Made by a program: the position numbers and the translations under genes. The notes below the pieces were generated by a model. It was not told the DNA's origin and did no database searches. It saw only the letters and a program-made list of their open reading frames with translations. A stretch of DNA of 64,000 bases from Aestuariivirga sp. (GTDB lineage: Bacteria > Pseudomonadota > Alphaproteobacteria > Rhizobiales > Aestuariivirgaceae): the NCBI GenBank assembly GCA_030680855.1, contig JAUXUN010000025.1:85421-149420 (forward strand). Direction: 5' to 3'. Shown piece after piece: positions 60,241 to 64,000 of the stretch (position 1 is its first letter; every line of letters begins with the position of its first letter).

Positions 60241-61377
60241 CTAATCCTTCAACAGAATTGCGGCTGACGGTTCAAAGGCAAGCCAGACCTTGTCTTCCCA
60301 CTGGGCGACGCGTTCGGTTTCGCGTCCGCGCTGGTCATTCACCCGGTTGACGCGGACCAGCGCCGATGAGGGAAGCTTCACGCGGTAAAGCGAATCCTTG
60401 CCGAAGTAGCCGAGATCAATGACCTTGCCTTCAATCGCATTGAGGGTCTTTGCCGGCGCCTTCTTGCTGATCGAGATTTTTTCCGGGCGGACGGCCACGG
60501 AAACGTTCTGGCCGACAGCAACCGAAGCATCGCGATCGACAGTTATCTCGCCCGCCCAATCAGCGCAGGCCACGACAGCCTTGTCCTTGGTGACGGATTT
60601 CACTGTGCCGGCAAACTGGTTGATCGAACCAATGAAGTCGGCGACGAATTTGGTCTTGGGAAATTCATAGATTTCGGTGGGTGTGCCGGTTTGGCGGATG
60701 ATGCCCCTGTCCATGACGGCGATGCGGGTGGAGAGGGTCATCGCCTCTTCCTGGTCGTGGGTGACGACGACGAAGGTGATGCCGGTCTTTTCCTGGATGT
60801 TCATGATTTCAAACTGGGTGTGCTCACGCAGTTTCTTGTCGAGGGCGCCGAGCGGCTCATCCAGCAGCAGGACCTTGGGTTGCTTGGCGAGCGCCCGGGC
60901 CAAGGCCACGCGCTGGCGCTGGCCGCCCGATAATTGATGGGGCTTGCGCCCGGCAAACTGCGAGAGCTGGACCAAGTCGAGCATCTGCTTCACGCGGTCC
61001 TGGCGCTGGGCTTTAGTCAGCTTCTCGTGCTTCAGGCCGTAGCCGACATTCTGCTCCACCGTCATGTGGGGAAACAGCGCATAGGACTGGAACATCATGT
61101 TGACCGGCCGCTCATAGGGCGGAACGCTGGTCATGTCCTGGCCATCGATCCAGACACGGCCTTCGGTGGGCGATTCAAACCCGGAGAGCATGCGCAGCAG
61201 GGTTGTCTTGCCGCAGCCCGAACCGCCCAAGAGGGCAAACAGTTCGCCTTTGTAAATATCGAGACTCACATTGTTGACGGCGATGAAGTCGCTAAACTTC
61301 TTGGTGACGTTTTCTATCCGGATGAACGGCTCGGTCTTCGGGGTTTCCCAGGCTTTGCCGGTATTTTCGATGCCCAT
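60241..61377 (-). CDS. potG: polyamine ABC transporter ATP-binding protein PotG
   Basis: A 378-residue ATPase. It shows Walker A LLGGSGCGKTTLLR, signature LSGGQRQRVALARALA, Walker B VLLLDEPLGALD and the switch His in VVVTHDQEEAMTLS. The C-terminal 120 residues form a TOBE-type regulatory domain (VAVRPEKISISKK and after). It powers the PotH-PotI permease pair. Confidence 0.95.
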   Translation of the reverse strand: MGIENTGKAWETPKTEPFIRIENVTKKFSDFIAVNNVSLDIYKGELFALLGGSGCGKTTLLRMLSGFESPTEGRVWIDGQDMTSVPPYERPVNMMFQSYALFPHMTVEQNVGYGLKHEKLTKAQRQDRVKQMLDLVQLSQFAGRKPHQLSGGQRQRVALARALAKQPKVLLLDEPLGALDKKLREHTQFEIMNIQEKTGITFVVVTHDQEEAMTLSTRIAVMDRGIIRQTGTPTEIYEFPKTKFVADFIGSINQFAGTVKSVTKDKAVVACADWAGEITVDRDASVAVGQNVSVAVRPEKISISKKAPAKTLNAIEGKVIDLGYFGKDSLYRVKLPSSALVRVNRVNDQRGRETERVAQWEDKVWLAFEPSAAILLKD

Positions 61378-61389
61378 TATGCGTCCCCA

Positions 61390-61419
61390 AAAAATTCAGC
61401 CCGGCAGCGTTTGCCGGGC
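61390..61419 (-). terminator. attenuator between potF and potG
   Basis: On the minus strand a perfect 8-bp stem (GCCCGGCA / TGCCGGGC, 5-base loop, 61399-61419) is followed after four bases by a run of T residues. It lies 10 bases after the potF stop and before potG, so it should reduce read-through and keep the binding protein in excess. Confidence 0.75.
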
Positions 61420-61429
61420 TTCTCTGGTG

Positions 61430-62545
61430 TCAGGATGGTGAGCCTGTCTTGATGGTGCTCCAGGCCCTCGTTCGGGCCCGCTCAAGGTCCGAACTCATCG
61501 ACTTCTGGGTCCACAGGCGCTTCTTCAGTTCATCATCGGGGTAGACCGCGGGGTCGGCACGAATGGCCGGGTCGACAAACTTGTCAGCCGCAAGATTCAC
61601 GTTGGCATAGTTTGTATAGTTCGTGCATTTTGCGATGACCTCGGGCTCCATCATGTAGTTGATGAACTTGTGGGCGTTGTCGACGTGCTTGGCATCGGCT
61701 GGAATGCACCAGATATCGAACCAGGCGGGCGAGCCGGTCTTGGGAACATGATAGGACAGATCGAGATTGATCCCGGCCTCTGCGGCGCGGGCATTGGCGG
61801 TGGCATAGTCGCCGGACCAGTTGTTGATCATGCACAGTTCCTTGTTGGGAATGGCATTCAGATAATTGGAGGCATCGAAGGTCCGGATATACTGGCGGAT
61901 GGGGGCAAAAAGCTTGACCACCGCATCATAATCCTTCGGGTCCGTGGTGTTCGGATCAAGTCCCAGATAGGCCAGCGCCATGGGGATCACGTCGCCAGGG
62001 CTTTCCAGAACGGAAATGCCGCAGTCGGCAAGCTTGGCGGCATTTTCCGGCTTGAAGAGGATGTCGAGCGTGGTCAAATCCGCATCGGGAATGCGTTCCT
62101 TGACCATGTCCACATTGAACGTCAGGCCCACGGTGCCCCACATGTAGGGAACGCCGTAAACGTTGCCGGGGTCCCAGCCCTCAACGGTTTTTAGGCTCAC
62201 CGGATCAAGATTGCCCCAATTGGTCAATTTCGAGCGGTCAAGCGGCTGATAGACTTTGGCTTCAGTGAAGCGTTCGAGGGTGGAGCCGGCCTGGATCACC
62301 ACATCGAAACCGGAGCTGCCGGCCAGCATCTTGGCTTCCATGGCTTCGGTTGAGTCATAGAGGTCGTAGGTGACCTGGATGCCGGTGGCCGACTGAAAGT
62401 CCTCAACGGTTGTCTCGCCGATATAATCGGTCCAGTTAAAGACGTTTAGGGCTGCCTCTTCCTGGGCGTGGGCCCGGCTTACATAGGGCATGGCCAGAGC
62501 GGCACCTGCCATCAGGCCTAACGATGATCTGCGTGTAAGTTTCAT
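61430..62545 (-). CDS. potF: polyamine ABC transporter substrate-binding protein PotF
   Basis: A 371-residue periplasmic binding protein of the PotD/PotF type. A signal peptide with a TRRSSLGLM motif (Tat- or Sec-like, cut near SRAHAQ) precedes ALNVFNWTDYIGETTVEDFQSATGIQVTYDLYDS, the diagnostic start. Ligand-pocket regions include YGVPYMWGTVGLTFNVDMV and WSGDYATANARAAEAG. Putrescine is a likely ligand by family. It is the first gene of potFGHI, 55 bases after an acyl-CoA dehydrogenase gene. Confidence 0.93.
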   Translation of the reverse strand: MKLTRRSSLGLMAGAALAMPYVSRAHAQEEAALNVFNWTDYIGETTVEDFQSATGIQVTYDLYDSTEAMEAKMLAGSSGFDVVIQAGSTLERFTEAKVYQPLDRSKLTNWGNLDPVSLKTVEGWDPGNVYGVPYMWGTVGLTFNVDMVKERIPDADLTTLDILFKPENAAKLADCGISVLESPGDVIPMALAYLGLDPNTTDPKDYDAVVKLFAPIRQYIRTFDASNYLNAIPNKELCMINNWSGDYATANARAAEAGINLDLSYHVPKTGSPAWFDIWCIPADAKHVDNAHKFINYMMEPEVIAKCTNYTNYANVNLAADKFVDPAIRADPAVYPDDELKKRLWTQKSMSSDLERARTRAWSTIKTGSPS

Positions 62546-62582
62546 TTTCTGCTCCCTTTTTGGCTCTTGCTGGCCCCGATAC

Positions 62583-62596
62583 TGAATGTTTGTTCA
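62583..62596. promoter_or_regulatory. TetR-type palindrome upstream of potF
   Basis: TGAA-TGTTTG-TTCA, a 4-bp-arm dyad extended by imperfect inner symmetry, lies in the 55-base gap between the acyl-CoA dehydrogenase stop and potF. Its TGAAC/GTTCA form resembles operators of BetI-like TetR regulators. A TetR-type gene stands at the head of this gene cluster, so it is a candidate binder. Confidence 0.35.
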
Positions 62597-62600
62597 AATC

Positions 62601-63770
62601 CTAGTTGTTTCCGGCGGTGGCCTCAAGCCCCCTTTTCAAAAGTGATCGGGCGATGATCAGCCGCTGGATCTCGGACGTCCCTTCCCAAATCCGGTCGACG
62701 CGGATTTCCCGCAAAAAGCGCTCAGCGACGTTTTCACGCATATAACCACGGCCGCCGAAAATCTGCACGGCCCGGTCGGCGACGCGGAAGGCCGCCTCCG
62801 AGGCAAAGAGCTTAGCCATGGAACAGCGGGCATGCAGCGCCTTCAGGTCATCGCCCCTATCATGGGCGGCGGCGGCCTCATAGGTCATCAGCCGGGCCGC
62901 CTGCAAATCAACCACGCTGTCGGCGAGCATGGCCTGGATGAGCTGGTAACTGGCAATGGCCTCGCCGGAGACAACGCGGGTTTGGGCAAATCTGGTTGCT
63001 TCCTCGATGAGCCGGGCCATGGCGCCACAGCAGCGCGCCGCGATCATCAACCGCTCGCGGCGGAACCAGGCGTGGGCGAAATCCATGCCCGCCCCTTCCT
63101 CCCCGATGCGGTCGGCCACCGGGATCTTCACATTGGTGAACGAGATGATGGGATGATGGTGGTCATAGGTATGGGCATAGAGCGGGGTGCGCACAACACG
63201 AACGCCTGGCGCATTGATGGGGCAAAAGAACAGGCAGTGCTCGCCGCTCTGCAGCTTGGCCTGCACCACCATGGTATTGGCCAGGTTATAGCTGGTGACA
63301 TGCCATTTCTCGCCGTTGACGAGATAGTGGCCGCCATGGCGGATGGCGGTGGTCTTGATGGCGCCGGGGTCGGAGCCTGCGTCTTCCTCGGTGATGGCGT
63401 AGCACAGGTGAACCTCACCGCGCGTCGTCGGCAGAACATAGCGCTTCACCTGATCGGCGTTGCAGGCTTCAAACATCCAGCTCTGGACCTCGCCGTAGCA
63501 CCAGCCCAGGGCATTGGTCACCCGGCCGAACTGCTCGACGATGGCCACCTGGGTCAGCAAGGGCAGCGCCAGCCCCCCCAGTGACTTCGGCGTATCCATA
63601 AGTGTGATGCCGGCATCGATGGCGAATTTTTCATGGCGCTTGCGCGCCTCCGCCGGAATGCGGCCCTCGTTCATTTCCGCCTGCAGTTCCAGCGGCTGCA
63701 GTTCACTATCGACAAAGGCCCGCACTTTCCTGCGCCATTGCAGCGTCTCGGCCGGCAATTCATAACTCAC
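62601..63770 (-). CDS. acyl-CoA dehydrogenase family protein
   Basis: A 389-residue flavoprotein. The N-terminal domain (LQWRRKVRAFVDSELQPLELQAEMNEG) leads to the FAD-binding CYAITEEDAGSDPGAIKTTAIRHGGHYLVNGEKWHVTSYNLA. The C-terminal helical domain ends RAVQIFGGRGYMRENVAERFLREIRVDRIWEGTSEIQRLIIARSL with the conserved QIFGG and EGTSEIQ. The substrate chain is unknown. The GTG at 63770 overlaps the upstream regulator's stop (GTGA), which sets the start. It leads into potF. Confidence 0.93.
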   Translation of the reverse strand: MSYELPAETLQWRRKVRAFVDSELQPLELQAEMNEGRIPAEARKRHEKFAIDAGITLMDTPKSLGGLALPLLTQVAIVEQFGRVTNALGWCYGEVQSWMFEACNADQVKRYVLPTTRGEVHLCYAITEEDAGSDPGAIKTTAIRHGGHYLVNGEKWHVTSYNLANTMVVQAKLQSGEHCLFFCPINAPGVRVVRTPLYAHTYDHHHPIISFTNVKIPVADRIGEEGAGMDFAHAWFRRERLMIAARCCGAMARLIEEATRFAQTRVVSGEAIASYQLIQAMLADSVVDLQAARLMTYEAAAAHDRGDDLKALHARCSMAKLFASEAAFRVADRAVQIFGGRGYMRENVAERFLREIRVDRIWEGTSEIQRLIIARSLLKRGLEATAGNN

Positions 63771-64000
63771 GATGGGAAATGCTTTGGAAAAAATGAGACG
63801 AGCGTGGCCTGCAGCGCCATGCGTGCCTGGCTGGCGGTGATGGTGAATTTTGCCTGCGAATTTCCCGCTGCCACGCCAAGCCACAAACCATCGCCCAAGG
63901 ACTCAAGGGCCCGCATCACCGTATTTGGCGCCAGCTTGTAGCCGCCGTCCTTGATGATTTTTTCACATAGGCTGCCCACTGCCTTGGCGCGCTCTTCGTC
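63767..64000 (-). CDS. TetR-type regulator, C-terminal fragment (5' end outside window)
   Basis: The last 77 residues of a gene entering from beyond the right edge: DEERAKAVGSLCEKIIKDGG, then the block VMRALESLGDGLWLGVAAGNSQAKFTITASQARMALQATLVSFFP. The pattern of an aromatic-rich LxDGLW helix followed by a terminal amphipathic helix resembles the ligand-binding end of BetI-like TetR regulators. No DNA-binding domain can be seen, so the assignment is tentative. Its TGA overlaps the GTG of the acyl-CoA dehydrogenase gene. Confidence 0.6.
   Translation of the reverse strand, partial: DEERAKAVGSLCEKIIKDGGYKLAPNTVMRALESLGDGLWLGVAAGNSQAKFTITASQARMALQATLVSFFPKHFPS

Overview
The window reads as a chromosomal segment of a GC-rich alphaproteobacterium, most likely of the Hyphomicrobiales (Rhizobiales) or a close order. 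This is inferred from a GcrA-type cell-cycle regulator with nearby GANTC (CcrM) sites, an RpoE-ChrR (ECF11-type) sigma/anti-sigma pair, a class I lysyl-tRNA synthetase, a 371-residue dCTP deaminase of the alphaproteobacterial type, and PstA/PstC proteins with long N-terminal extensions. The species cannot be named from sequence alone.

Layout. 1-4.4 kb: D-xylose catabolism (end of xylB, xylA, a TIM-barrel sugar isomerase, a Gfo/Idh/MocA oxidoreductase). 4.4-5.9 kb: small genes including a HigBA-like toxin-antitoxin pair with a palindromic operator. 6-7.8 kb: gap and rpe. 7.8-10.2 kb: a WYL/TerB-like protein, an FMN reductase and a divergent LysR regulator. 10.2-15.6 kb: a peptide-type ABC importer. 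15.9-20.6 kb: cyclopropane fatty acid synthase, chrR, rpoE, and a CocE-type hydrolase. 20.8-22.4 kb: an L,D-transpeptidase and a convergent hydrolase. 22.4-30.2 kb: the phosphate regulon phoR-pstSCAB-phoU-phoB with a clear Pho box. 30.2-32.2 kb: a GIY-YIG unit, a membrane-anchored unknown, and gcrA. 32.5-38.5 kb: argD (frameshifted), argF, hslO, argE, apaG, dcd and tRNA-Gly(CCC). 39.2-44.9 kb: a GT2 glycosyltransferase gene cut in two by a 3,966-bp IS1595-family element carrying four passenger genes. 44.9-48.8 kb: a substrate-binding protein, pyrD, a DUF952 protein, an S24/XRE regulator and a TPR protein. 48.8-58.3 kb: lysK, a dienelactone hydrolase, a DinG-like helicase, a TerB protein, pip, rmuC, and an ArsR-SRPBCC pair. 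58.4-64 kb: a polyamine ABC importer (potFGHI) behind an acyl-CoA dehydrogenase and a TetR-type regulator that runs off the window.

The most interesting structures are mobile. The IS1595-family element has 26-bp inverted ends (25 of 26 matching) and an 8-bp target duplication. Removing it with one duplication copy restores an open 582-codon glycosyltransferase frame, so the insertion looks recent. It carries an AAA ATPase, a winged-helix-like protein, a small DUF6471-like protein and a two-TM protein besides the transposase. Separately, a 389-bp unit holding only a GIY-YIG nuclease gene is bounded by about 45-bp near-perfect inverted repeats, each with an internal palindrome. Two gene-less, roughly 80-bp paired palindromes elsewhere in the window share its end design and may be non-autonomous relatives. 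A third oddity is a 33-bp copy of the 3' end of gcrA on the far side of an unknown gene. The rest is mostly ordinary core metabolism, transport and regulation.
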